Assembly (NCBI GenBank): GCA_900319105.1 | Contig: ONND01000002.1 | Coordinates: 1 to 64,000 of the forward strand | DNA: 64,000 nucleotides | Source of the DNA: an uncultured Bacteroidales bacterium | GTDB lineage: Bacteria > Bacteroidota > Bacteroidia > Bacteroidales > Paludibacteraceae | Reading direction: 5' to 3' | Shown here: piece after piece, positions 1 to 6,277 of the stretch | How the letters are laid out: every line of letters begins with the position of its first letter | Numbering within the stretch: the first letter of the stretch is position 1 | Position numbers and translations under genes: made by a program | Notes under the pieces: model-generated | The model's database searches: none | Told to the model about the DNA's origin: nothing | Seen by the model: the letters and a program-made list of their open reading frames with translations, nothing else

Positions 1-87
1 GGAGAGCAGCGGAGCGGGCAGAGGCGGGAGACAGCGGAGCGGAGAGAGGCGAGGGCAGCAGAGAGAGAGCACAGAGCAGAGAGACAG
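1..87. other. Purine-rich low-complexity edge sequence
   Basis: Bases 1-87 are built from GAG, GGC and CAG words with very few T residues, and they replace the 5' half of the 5S gene. No gene or structure is supported here. The most likely explanation is a contig-end assembly or consensus error in an rRNA operon, which is multicopy and hard to assemble. Confidence 0.6.
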
Positions 88-136
88 CATCGCCGATGGT
101 ACTGCACTGCGTTGTGGGAGAGTAGGTAGCCGCCAC
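88..136 (+). rRNA. 5S rRNA, 3' part only
   Basis: The stretch from about 88 to 136 reads as the 3' half of a bacterial 5S rRNA: CGCCGATGGTACTGC, then GTGGGAGAGTAGGT and GCCGCC. A complete 5S would start near position 20-25. Bases 1-87 do not match the expected 5' half, including the CCCATCCCGAACAC loop, and are almost pure purine low-complexity sequence. A transcription terminator follows directly, as expected at the end of an rRNA operon. The 5' half is therefore missing or corrupted at the sequence edge. Confidence 0.8.
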
Positions 137-140
137 TTTC

Positions 141-175
141 AGAGCCCTTCATCAATCCGATGAGGGGCTCTTTGT
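141..175 (+). terminator. Terminator after the 5S rRNA
   Basis: AGAGCCCTTCAT at 141-152 pairs with ATGAGGGGCTCT at 160-171, giving 12 pairs with one G-T wobble around a short loop. TTTG-TTTG follows. It lies a few bases after the 5S 3' end on the same strand. Confidence 0.85.
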
Positions 176-212
176 TTGTGCCGTCTCCCTTACTCTCTCC
201 GCCTTACAATGT

Positions 213-232
213 ATCCGCCAAGTTTGGCGGAT
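213..232. terminator. Hairpin between 5S and the small lipoprotein gene
   Basis: ATCCGCCA and TGGCGGAT-type arms form an 8-9 bp hairpin directly after the stop codon of the small lipoprotein gene on the minus strand. On the plus strand it is followed by ATTTTCT. It could end transcription from either side, but neither T-run is strong. Confidence 0.45.
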
Positions 233-235
233 TTT

Positions 236-397
236 CTACAGCTTCTTCGACGCATCGTAGGTCTCCACCGTTTTGGTCTGGATGATTATCGAGGTGTCGC
301 CTTTCTGCCATGCTTCGCTTCGGGTGGTGATAGTTCTTGTCACGTTGCAGGCCGTGGCGGCTATCGCCACTATGCCGATGATTACTATTTTTCTCAT
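236..397 (-). CDS. Small predicted lipoprotein (53 aa)
   Basis: A 53-residue reading frame starts at 397 behind a good ribosome binding site (AAGGAG about 6 bases upstream). The protein begins MRKIVIIGIVAIAATACN: a basic start, a short hydrophobic stretch and a lipobox-like ATAC, so the mature lipoprotein would begin at Cys17 and be only about 37 residues. The mature part is polar and ends at a TAG followed by a hairpin. I do not recognise a family. The signal, the ribosome binding site and the hairpin make it a credible gene. It is the last member of the minus-strand small-gene array that starts near 2.0 kb. Confidence 0.55.
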   Translation of the reverse strand: MRKIVIIGIVAIAATACNVTRTITTRSEAWQKGDTSIIIQTKTVETYDASKKL

Positions 398-425
398 GTT
401 TCTCCTTTCTTCTTTCTTCTTTTAT

Positions 426-442
426 GTCGGATACTATCCGAC
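426..442. repeat. Short hairpin with GTCGGAT/ATCCGAC arms
   Basis: GTCGGATACTATCCGAC is a 7-bp stem with a 3-base loop. The same arms recur at about 2249-2265 with the loop GGC. It sits in the leader of the small lipoprotein gene. Function unknown. Confidence 0.5.
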
Positions 443-466
443 AATTTTGGTCATTTGGAGCTAATT

Positions 467-541
467 CCGTCTAACAGGCCGCAGGTCGGTCTGACAGTGC
501 AAAAGGTCTGTCTGCAACGCGGTCTGTCAGTCGTTAGACGG
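467..541. repeat. Large stem-loop downstream of the frameshifted small gene
   Basis: CCGTCTAAC (467-475) is the exact complement of GTTAGACGG (533-541). The enclosed 57 bases hold repeated GGTCTGTC/GGTCGGTCTG words that can pair further. On the plus strand the right arm is followed by GTCTTTTTTA, the form of an intrinsic terminator. On the minus strand the structure begins just after the stop codon at 548-550, so it may mark the boundary between the two small genes. Confidence 0.55.
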
Positions 542-547
542 TCTTTT

Positions 548-915
548 TTACCCTACGGTATTCAACCGCTCCGGCATGTTCACTTGTCCCGTGCTCTCGT
601 CGTAGCATTTCCATGCCTTGCCGAATAGCCAACCCTGGTAGGTCGTGTACTTGAACGCCGAGCCTTTCGGCACGCGGTCCTCTTCGTCCAGGTCAGCCTG
701 CTCAGGTCCATCGCACGGCTCCGTGCCGCCAGACGCACCACCTTGAACCGCTCTTGTCGTGCTTTCTCCTCGGCACTCACCGGCGTAGTACGCTCACCGT
801 GTACACTGGTGAAGTTCAGTCCGTTGATGCGTTTGTGGTTGTAGCACGTGCGGTACTTCTTACTGATTTTGCCCGATATATGATGCACTGGGTCTTCAAA
901 TGTTACTTTTCCCAT
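548..915 (-). pseudogene. Small paralogous protein gene with a frameshift
   Basis: The frame from 915 starts MGKVTFEDPVHHISGKISKK and is clearly related to the protein encoded at 1273-1581 (shared pattern: GK near residue 16, NFTS near 33, EExARQxxF near 51). After about 60 residues the frame turns basic and unnatural. In the third frame the sequence continues plausibly: PEQADLDEEDRVPKG, then FKYTTYQGWLFGKAWKCYDE, ending at TAA 548-550. That matches the neighbour's C-terminal YxTLYGFVLAKEY region. A single-base indel near 715-735 would restore a product of about 122 residues. It may be a sequencing error, a true pseudogene, or (less likely) recoding. Function unknown. Confidence 0.65.
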
Positions 916-938
916 TCGCGTTAGTTATTTTAGTTAAT

Positions 939-1099
939 AAAAAACATAGATAAACACCTCAGTTGGTTGTTGCCCCATGGACTTTGTGTCTTTGTATGAA
1001 AGCCAGCCAACATAAACAAGTTTACATGGTTGTTTTCCATACAAATCCACATAACTACGTTATAACAACCACCTAAGGCAATAAACATACAAAACAAAT
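939..1099 (-). ncRNA. Structured element E1 (leader of the 915 gene)
   Basis: First of three related elements. Both borders carry AAACATA...AAAC words, and the right border is CAATAAACATAC. The closing stem pairs CCTCAGTTGGTTGTT (about 957-971) with AACAACCACCTAAGG (about 1064-1078). Read as minus-strand RNA it has 14 pairs of 15, including one G-U, and one mismatch. Inside is a second helix, TTTGTATG with CATACAAA, and an apical TAAACAAGTTTA hairpin. It occupies the 5' leader of the frameshifted small gene. The G-U pair appears only on the minus strand, which favours an RNA on the gene strand. Confidence 0.5.
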
Positions 1100-1272
1100 T
1101 TTCTGATTGCCCATGCATGGTCAATACAAGGATGTGCAAGGCATAGACGCCTCGTCGGAAGTGGCTTGCAACATGTTGAGAAACCATGTTCCTCAAGGGA
1201 GTTGCCGCACTTCCTCCTCTCCCCATAGGAAACAGCCTACGGCTTCGGTTTACTCTGGGGACCCCGATTGGG

Positions 1273-1581
1273 TTATGCGAGTTTGGCATATTCCTTGGCA
1301 AGGACGAAACCATAGAGGGTTTGGTACTTGGTTTGGGATTTGAAATCGGCTTCGTAAGAGGCACGGGTGGTGGGGTCTGCTAAGGCAGTCTTAGTGGCAG
1401 CAGCCGCCTGACGGAACTTGTTCTGGCGTGCCAGTTCGGCTTCCGTGAAGGGTTTGGTGCGCGGATTGCAGATCTGCGAAGTAAAGTTGGTCTGACGCAC
1501 TTTCTTGAAGATGATCTTGGAGTGCTTGCAGACTTTGCCACTGAAGGCGGTGAAGGGAGCTTCCAAATTGTACTTACTCAT
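1273..1581 (-). CDS. Small uncharacterised protein, 102 aa (array member)
   Basis: The start at 1581 (MSKYNLEAPFTAFSGK) is chosen because an upstream in-frame ATG at 1638 lies inside element E2, and because this start aligns with the paralogue starting at 915. The protein is basic at first (KVCKHSKIIFKKVR), then has NFTSQ, an EAELARQNKF helix, an Ala/Thr-rich helix and a C-terminal segment YQTLYGFVLAKEYAKL. There is no signal peptide, transmembrane segment or motif I can assign. Element E2 lies directly upstream. Confidence 0.65.
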   Translation of the reverse strand: MSKYNLEAPFTAFSGKVCKHSKIIFKKVRQTNFTSQICNPRTKPFTEAELARQNKFRQAAAATKTALADPTTRASYEADFKSQTKYQTLYGFVLAKEYAKLA

Positions 1582-1599
1582 AACTTTATTTTTTTTAAA

Positions 1600-1758
1600 A
1601 TTAAACAAAAACATATAAAACACTGTTTGACAGTCCATAGCATGAATGCTATTATATATTTATACAGCCAAACTATTGTAAACAAGTTTCCTATAGTCCG
1701 TCTGTATAAAAATCTATATTCTTCTAACGGAACGGACTGTCAAACAGCAATAAACATA
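1600..1758 (-). ncRNA. Structured element E2 (leader of the 1581 gene)
   Basis: The closing stem is a perfect 14-bp complement: CTGTTTGACAGTCC (1623-1636) with GGACTGTCAAACAG (1734-1747). It is flanked on the left by AAACAAAAACATATAAAAC and on the right by CAATAAACATA. Inside, TTTATACAG (1659-1667) pairs with CTGTATAAA (1702-1710), enclosing ACTAT/ATAGT and an AAACAAGTTT apex. The stem sequences are unrelated to those of E1 and E3, but the pairing and the order of helices are kept. Confidence 0.55.
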
Positions 1759-1765
1759 AAAAATC

Positions 1766-2029
1766 TCAACTTTCAGTATGGAGTGTGCACGTCCAATCGT
1801 GGATGAAGGTGAGGGACTGGGCGAGAGTCTGACGGATGATAGAACAGGCTTCGTCCGGAAGGAAGAGTTTCGGGTCCAACGGTGGAACTGAGACGGTTAA
1901 GGTGTTGTTGGTTGCTTGAAACTCAGGATTGAGGGTCTCCAAGTGATAGAGAACAGCCTCTTTGGCTTTCTGCATCTCTTCTGCTGATTGGCAGCGGATG
2001 GTGATTTTGACAAAATTCTTATTCTTCAT
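1766..2029 (-). CDS. Small uncharacterised protein, 87 aa (array member)
   Basis: Starts MKNKNFVKITIRCQSAEEMQ at 2029, an acidic-basic protein with a predicted beta-alpha-beta beginning (VKITIRC, then the helix SAEEMQKAKEAVLYHLETL). It then has short strands (TLTVSVPP) and a helix (DEACSIIRQTLAQSL). This resembles small ferredoxin-like folds but no family is recognised. It is not obviously related to the two array neighbours. Element E3 occupies its leader, and E2 begins about 10 bases after its stop, so genes and elements alternate. Confidence 0.6.
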   Translation of the reverse strand: MKNKNFVKITIRCQSAEEMQKAKEAVLYHLETLNPEFQATNNTLTVSVPPLDPKLFLPDEACSIIRQTLAQSLTFIHDWTCTLHTES

Positions 2030-2050
2030 ACTTTTAATATTATTTTAGTT

Positions 2051-2213
2051 AAACAAAAACCTATAAAACCCTTTTGTGTGCTTTTGAGCTGCGTTCTGAC
2101 TGTGCTTAGTTGCCAAAATCTCCTTGTGAGTAAACTCCCAGATAGATTTTTGCATCTAATCCCATGTCCCAAGGGACTAAAGCACACAAAAGCAATAAAC
2201 ATATAAAACAAAT
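2051..2213 (-). ncRNA. Structured element E3 (leader of the 2029 gene)
   Basis: The closing stem is a perfect 14-bp complement: CTTTTGTGTGCTTT (2071-2084) with AAAGCACACAAAAG (2179-2192). It is bordered by AAACAAAAACCTATAAAAC on the left and CAATAAACATATAAAAC on the right. Inside, AAAATCT pairs with AGATxGATTTT, and the apex is GAG-TAAA-CTC where E1/E2 have AAA-CAAG-TTT. It has the same layout as E1 and E2 with different stem sequence. Confidence 0.55.
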
Positions 2214-2583
2214 TCGTTTACTATGTCTGGATGGTCTGGTGACCATTGTCGGATGGCATCCGACCTAATTGACAAAGAAGAATCTACTTGTCGGTCTGAT
2301 GACCGATGTCGGAATTCAATTTCGACGCAATAGACGAAGAAAGATTGATTTCTATGTCTGCTCCTTTTTGGGACGCGTTTTCATAAGAAGGGAGAAAAAG
2401 TCTGTTTCTGTTGTCAAATTAGAAAGAAATGACAACAAGAAGGTGAGAGAGGGTAGGAATAAGTATATAGAAAAATCGGAGCGCACTTATTTTAGTACGT
2501 TCCGACTATACAGATAAGATGAAAAAAGTAATAGAAAATTATCTTGTTGACAACACGTGTGACAACAGGGATAGTTTTAGAGG
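2214..2583. other. Gene-poor gap with short hairpins
   Basis: No gene is supported in this 370-base stretch. It holds GGTCTGGTGACC and GGTCTGATGACC hairpins with following TGTCGGA words (a near-direct repeat of about 65 bases period), the GTCGGAT-GGC-ATCCGAC hairpin, and CGGAGCGCACT...AGTACGTTCCG near 2478-2504. There is also a GACAACA direct repeat around ACACGTGT near 2550-2570. A 39-codon frame from 2519 on the plus strand has no support. The end of the long minus-strand operon lies here without a clear T-run terminator. Confidence 0.4.
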
Positions 2584-3252
2584 CTATTTGGTGCGACTAT
2601 TGATGTCTTTTGTAGCATGGAGTCCATCCTCCAGATAGTTCCAATAGGTGTTGCTCATATCGGCTACATCGTTAGTGAAATCCTCTGTTTTAGTAGGGAG
2701 TTGCTTTTGCGGATTGATTATTAGAAGTAGCCGGTTAATGATTCTTTTGTTGTCATCTGTTATGCGCTTCTCATCCGCTCTCGGATTAGAGAAATGAAAT
2801 TGATTCATCATAAGTGAGCGTGCAGAACAGCTTGTGACTTTTTCTATGTAGGGTTGTGCCAACAGTTGCTGGAGAAAGTAATAGACAGTGGCTTGGTTGA
2901 GCGTGTCCGTCCATTTGATATTGCACTCGCGAGGTTTGCCATCGAAGAGGTCTATGAAATCATCTGCACTTTTGGGTTCCTCTATCCATTTCAAGTTTTG
3001 CAGACATCGCATTAAGAGTTGCAAGCGTTGTATTCGCGATTGGTCATTCGCGTTAATATAGCGGATAGTATATGGGATAGAAGTATCGTGCTTTCTCGTA
3101 GAGGAGGCGAACGGTTTTATGGTTGTCTGTTTGCCGTTGACGAACTGGATGCCAATGCCGCCGGCTTCGACATTGTTAATCTCGTAGTCTACGTGCTTTG
3201 ATTGCACGTAGTCACCGGCGACATTGATGATGGTTTTAGCGTTGTCTTCCAT
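2584..3252 (-). CDS. Defence-island protein with N-terminal GDY-motif tag (222 aa)
   Basis: The start at 3252 (MEDNAKTIINVAGDYVQSKH) sits 4 bases after the RhuM stop. The longer frame from 3351 would run inside RhuM. Residues 8-36 carry the tag INVAGDYVQSKHVDYEINNV...GGIGIQ, which resembles the C-terminal ends of the proteins encoded at 4320-5396 and 5389-6234. The rest is a polar, mostly helical domain with no catalytic motif I can name. It is the last gene of the operon. I infer that the tag lets this protein assemble with the other two; the tag resembles GD-rich beta-repeat segments seen beside bacterial conflict ATPases. Function unknown. Confidence 0.7.
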   Translation of the reverse strand: MEDNAKTIINVAGDYVQSKHVDYEINNVEAGGIGIQFVNGKQTTIKPFASSTRKHDTSIPYTIRYINANDQSRIQRLQLLMRCLQNLKWIEEPKSADDFIDLFDGKPRECNIKWTDTLNQATVYYFLQQLLAQPYIEKVTSCSARSLMMNQFHFSNPRADEKRITDDNKRIINRLLLIINPQKQLPTKTEDFTNDVADMSNTYWNYLEDGLHATKDINSRTK

Positions 3253-3256
3253 AATA

Positions 3257-4315
3257 TTATTGCTTGTTATCCTCAAAAGGTATTGTAGGCAGGACGAAAC
3301 GATCGAAGTCTGATTGGTAGAGTGCGTCTTGTACGACACGGTATTTTTCAAATTCTGTTTCCGCTTTCATTTGTGCCAGTTCAGCTGAAATCTTTCCTGA
3401 GTCTTGCAGGATCTCTCTATCCCATAGTTTCAGGAAACTATTCAGTCTTTCTTCCCAATCTGCCATTGTCATGGGGATGTGTCTCATTGCTTGTAATTCT
3501 GCAAAGTCCAGATATGCAGATACAATACGTTCCAATTGTTGGAGTTCATCCTCGGTAAGATAATTTTTGGCGATAGAAACATCGTATTTATGAATTTTAC
3601 CGTTAGGAGCACCTTCCCAAGATGTCAAGCCCATGTGTTCTTTTTCCGCATCAGCCCTCTCGTAGATCAGTTCCGCAGCCGTGTGTTGGTGAATGGAATA
3701 ATGCATTTTGTTTTGCACCGCAGCGAAGAAGCGTTGTGTAGCTGTTGCTATAGGGTCATAGTCAATGCTTGTAGCGTATATGTCTGTGATTTTTTGGTAG
3801 AAACGCCGTTCGGAGATGCGTATCTCACGTACCTTCTCCAATTGTTTCTCGAAGTAGTCTTTGGTGAGGATTGTTCCACCATTTTTCAATCGTTCGGAGT
3901 CCATCACCCATCCCTGGATTGTGTAGTCTTTCACAATGGCGTTAGCCCATTTTCGGAATTGTACAGCGCGCTCGTTATTTACCTTAAAGCCCACAGCGAT
4001 AATCATTTGCAGGTTATAGTGCTTAACATCGCGTGCAACCTGCCGATTACCTTCCGTTTGAACTATCCGGAAATTCCGGATGGTTGCCTCTTCGGATAAC
4101 TCATTGTCGCTGTATATCTTTTGAATATGCTCATTTATTGTGCGTACATCTACACTATATAATTCCGCCATTAGGCGTTGTGTAAGCCAGAGGTTTTCAT
4201 CTTGGTAGCGTAATTCCACGCTGTCCGGTTGGTCACCTATAGAGCTGGCGAAAGTGAGATACTCCGCTGCGGAAGAACGGATAGTTATTTCCTGTGTTTT
4301 CTTTTTTGTTGCCAT
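3257..4315 (-). CDS. RhuM family protein
   Basis: The 352-residue protein starts at 4315 (MATKKKTQEITIRSSAAEYL). The ATG at 4363 lies inside the previous gene. It matches the RhuM family (virulence RhuM, PF13310) along its length: VELRYQDENLWLTQRLMAELY with a winged-helix-like N-terminus, then RTINEHIQKIYSDNEL, the NLQMIIAVGFKVNNERAVQFRKWAN block, and the C-terminal LDFAELQA region. The N-terminal part of this family resembles phage antirepressor (KilA/Bro-type) DNA-binding domains. RhuM genes commonly sit inside restriction-modification operons as here. The molecular role is not established. Confidence 0.85.
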   Translation of the reverse strand: MATKKKTQEITIRSSAAEYLTFASSIGDQPDSVELRYQDENLWLTQRLMAELYSVDVRTINEHIQKIYSDNELSEEATIRNFRIVQTEGNRQVARDVKHYNLQMIIAVGFKVNNERAVQFRKWANAIVKDYTIQGWVMDSERLKNGGTILTKDYFEKQLEKVREIRISERRFYQKITDIYATSIDYDPIATATQRFFAAVQNKMHYSIHQHTAAELIYERADAEKEHMGLTSWEGAPNGKIHKYDVSIAKNYLTEDELQQLERIVSAYLDFAELQAMRHIPMTMADWEERLNSFLKLWDREILQDSGKISAELAQMKAETEFEKYRVVQDALYQSDFDRFVLPTIPFEDNKQ

Positions 4316-4319
4316 AGTT

Positions 4320-5396
4320 TTAATCTTGGGTTGTTTGTGCGCCGATGGCTCCGGGGGAGACATTGTCTATATGGGCACCGACATGCTTGTCTCCGGCGAT
4401 GTAATCGCCTTGGACGCTATATGTGGTACTGTTTAATGACGAAGCAGAGGAATGGAGATTGTCCATTTTCCATTTTAAATAATCCATGAAATATTGTATC
4501 ATACGCAGTACTTCAGGTCTGCCTCTGTACCATCGATCATGGTATGCTTGTGAGCCACGAAAATCTTCAAACATAAGTTCCCTATTAACCACGCTACTTT
4601 CTTGATTATACAATTCCTGATATAAGTCATCAATCGTAGGGTCAAGTAGTAGCGAGTTGTCTTCTTCCATCTCTACTTCTATTTGCGCGATGCGCAAGCG
4701 AATATATTCCTCATAGCATGCATTACGCAACTTACGTTTGATATCAGTAAATGCTAATGGAGCAGATGTGTTCATCTTACCAGTGACTAAGTACTGCCGG
4801 AAACTCTCTGCAAGGAATAGGTTGCGGCTAAAATCATAGATGTTATCGAACGGTAGTTGGTTGTAATTGCGGTTGCAATAGAGGAAATACTCAATTACAG
4901 GGTCTTTTTTCCCGTTGCTAACCGTTTTATGGATTTCCGAGGCTAACGCTACAAGATCTTTGCCTTCTACGTATTTATCAGACCAGAGCAGTGCCATTTC
5001 ATTAAGACCTTTTCCTCCATTTACATCATCGTATGTGTGTGGCATCTGTGCGCCCTGCATTAGCACTAATCCGCGCAGATGAATATTGACCATTATGAGG
5101 CACTCTGCGTCTGCATAAAAGGAATCGCTTGCTTCTTTAGTAGGAAAGCATTGCGGCGCAAGGTCTTGCCATTTGCTGAGTATGTCGGCTCGTCTGGAGA
5201 AATCATCTATTTCGTTAAGCAACGCCCACGCGCAGCCAATATAAGAGATAGGTGGATTCATCAGCCCAATCATCTTGACGATGTCGGAGAGATATGGTTT
5301 CCAATCCACCGTTTCTAATCGAGTTTCGTCTCGATTGATTGCACGAAGAATATTCAGTTCTTCAGGAACTTCCCTATGTGCGGTTCGGTTACTCAT
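4320..5396 (-). CDS. Uncharacterised defence-island protein with C-terminal tag (358 aa)
   Basis: The protein is soluble, mainly helical, with Cys and Trp scattered and no catalytic signature that I recognise. Its last 34 residues (about 325-358) are TTYSVQGDYIAGDKHVGAHI followed by DNVSPGAIGAQTTQD: the same motif as the end of the upstream neighbour (5389-6234) and the start of the protein at 2584-3252. It overlaps the upstream gene by 8 bases and is 4 bases from RhuM, so all are co-translated. The repeated tag suggests a shared docking or oligomerisation element. This is inference. Confidence 0.7.
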   Translation of the reverse strand: MSNRTAHREVPEELNILRAINRDETRLETVDWKPYLSDIVKMIGLMNPPISYIGCAWALLNEIDDFSRRADILSKWQDLAPQCFPTKEASDSFYADAECLIMVNIHLRGLVLMQGAQMPHTYDDVNGGKGLNEMALLWSDKYVEGKDLVALASEIHKTVSNGKKDPVIEYFLYCNRNYNQLPFDNIYDFSRNLFLAESFRQYLVTGKMNTSAPLAFTDIKRKLRNACYEEYIRLRIAQIEVEMEEDNSLLLDPTIDDLYQELYNQESSVVNRELMFEDFRGSQAYHDRWYRGRPEVLRMIQYFMDYLKWKMDNLHSSASSLNSTTYSVQGDYIAGDKHVGAHIDNVSPGAIGAQTTQD

Positions 5397-6234
5397 GTAT
5401 TTCTTGCACTCCTATAGCTTTCGACGCGACACTATCAATCTGGGTCCCAACATGTTTGTCTCCATATATAGTATCTCCATTGTGTACAATTTTAGTACCC
5501 ATTGCATCTATCTTCTTCAACGTAGCCGGTGTATTCCATCCTTCTTTGTGTAGCATCATGTCATAGAGCATTGAACGTATTACAGATGCACTTTTCGGGC
5601 TTTTTGTTGTGACATATTCGATAATCTCTTCCAACGAAAGTACGAACTCTATTTTTTCTTTTTTAGCTAACTTCCGTTGTTCAGCCTTCTGCTTGGCTAA
5701 TTCCTTTTTATGGACTTCAATAGCAGCTTTATGCGAGTCACGAAGAAGTTTCAATGTCGGGAGCACTTGTTTTTTACCTCCTCCATAAATATAATCAGCG
5801 TTTTTAATGAGATGTGATAGAATGTCAACTCGCATTTCAGGATCGCTAATACTCTCTATAAAGGTCTTAAGAGCTTTTATATTATAAAATACCTTAAAGT
5901 CAGACCAGTCAACAAAAGCAGGAGACTTAATCCACCCATCGTCAAACATTTTTTCCAGCCCCCAATATGCTATGGTATTTTCAGTATAGCCTTGTTGCTG
6001 CATCCACAACTTGAATTTGTCTTCATAATAGTCGAAAGAGTAGTAGCGGATGCACTTTTCTCTGGTAGCTAGAGAATATTCATTACAATCACAATCTTCG
6101 TGTAACCATTCTTCACGAAGTTCTGTAAAATCTTCTATTATAGGATTCCCCTCATCATCTTCGGAAGGATAATGTTTCCAATCTTTAAGGATATCTTTCC
6201 TTCTTAGTTTTTGTTGCGTTTTTTCTTCATCCAT
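5389..6234 (-). CDS. Uncharacterised defence-island protein with C-terminal tag (281 aa)
   Basis: Starts MDEEKTQQKLRRKDILKDWK. The N-terminal half is acidic with a CDCNEYSLATREKC cluster. The middle (about residues 150-200) is a charged helix rich in Lys, HKKELAKQKAEQRKLAKKEK, likely coiled coil. The last 35 residues carry the tag HNGDTIYGDKHVGTQIDSVA...AIGVQ. It lies 43 bases after the zinc-hook ATPase gene and overlaps the next gene by 8 bases. No enzyme family is recognised. Confidence 0.7.
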   Translation of the reverse strand: MDEEKTQQKLRRKDILKDWKHYPSEDDEGNPIIEDFTELREEWLHEDCDCNEYSLATREKCIRYYSFDYYEDKFKLWMQQQGYTENTIAYWGLEKMFDDGWIKSPAFVDWSDFKVFYNIKALKTFIESISDPEMRVDILSHLIKNADYIYGGGKKQVLPTLKLLRDSHKAAIEVHKKELAKQKAEQRKLAKKEKIEFVLSLEEIIEYVTTKSPKSASVIRSMLYDMMLHKEGWNTPATLKKIDAMGTKIVHNGDTIYGDKHVGTQIDSVASKAIGVQEIHE

Positions 6235-6277
6235 TGCTTTTTTATATTTTTGTCATGCTATTGTTATGCTCTCTTCT

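Noticed and set aside
930-1364. A 144-codon minus-strand frame overlapping E1
   Set aside because: It runs through the structured element and the end of the 1273-1581 gene, has no ribosome binding site and looks compositionally unlike a protein.
939-2213. Elements E1-E3 as integron attC sites
   Set aside because: attC sites need RYYYAAC and GTTRRRY boxes at their ends. The conserved borders here are CAATAAACATA and AAACATATAAAAC, there is no integrase gene in view, and the borders are direct, not inverted, repeats.
2269-2517. An 82-codon plus-strand frame in the 2.2-2.6 kb gap
   Set aside because: Highly basic composition, no ribosome binding site, and it covers several hairpins; no support beyond being open.
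2519-2638. A 39-codon frame starting MKKVIENYLVDN
   Set aside because: It has a plausible start but overlaps the end of the 2584-3252 gene on the other strand and lacks a ribosome binding site.
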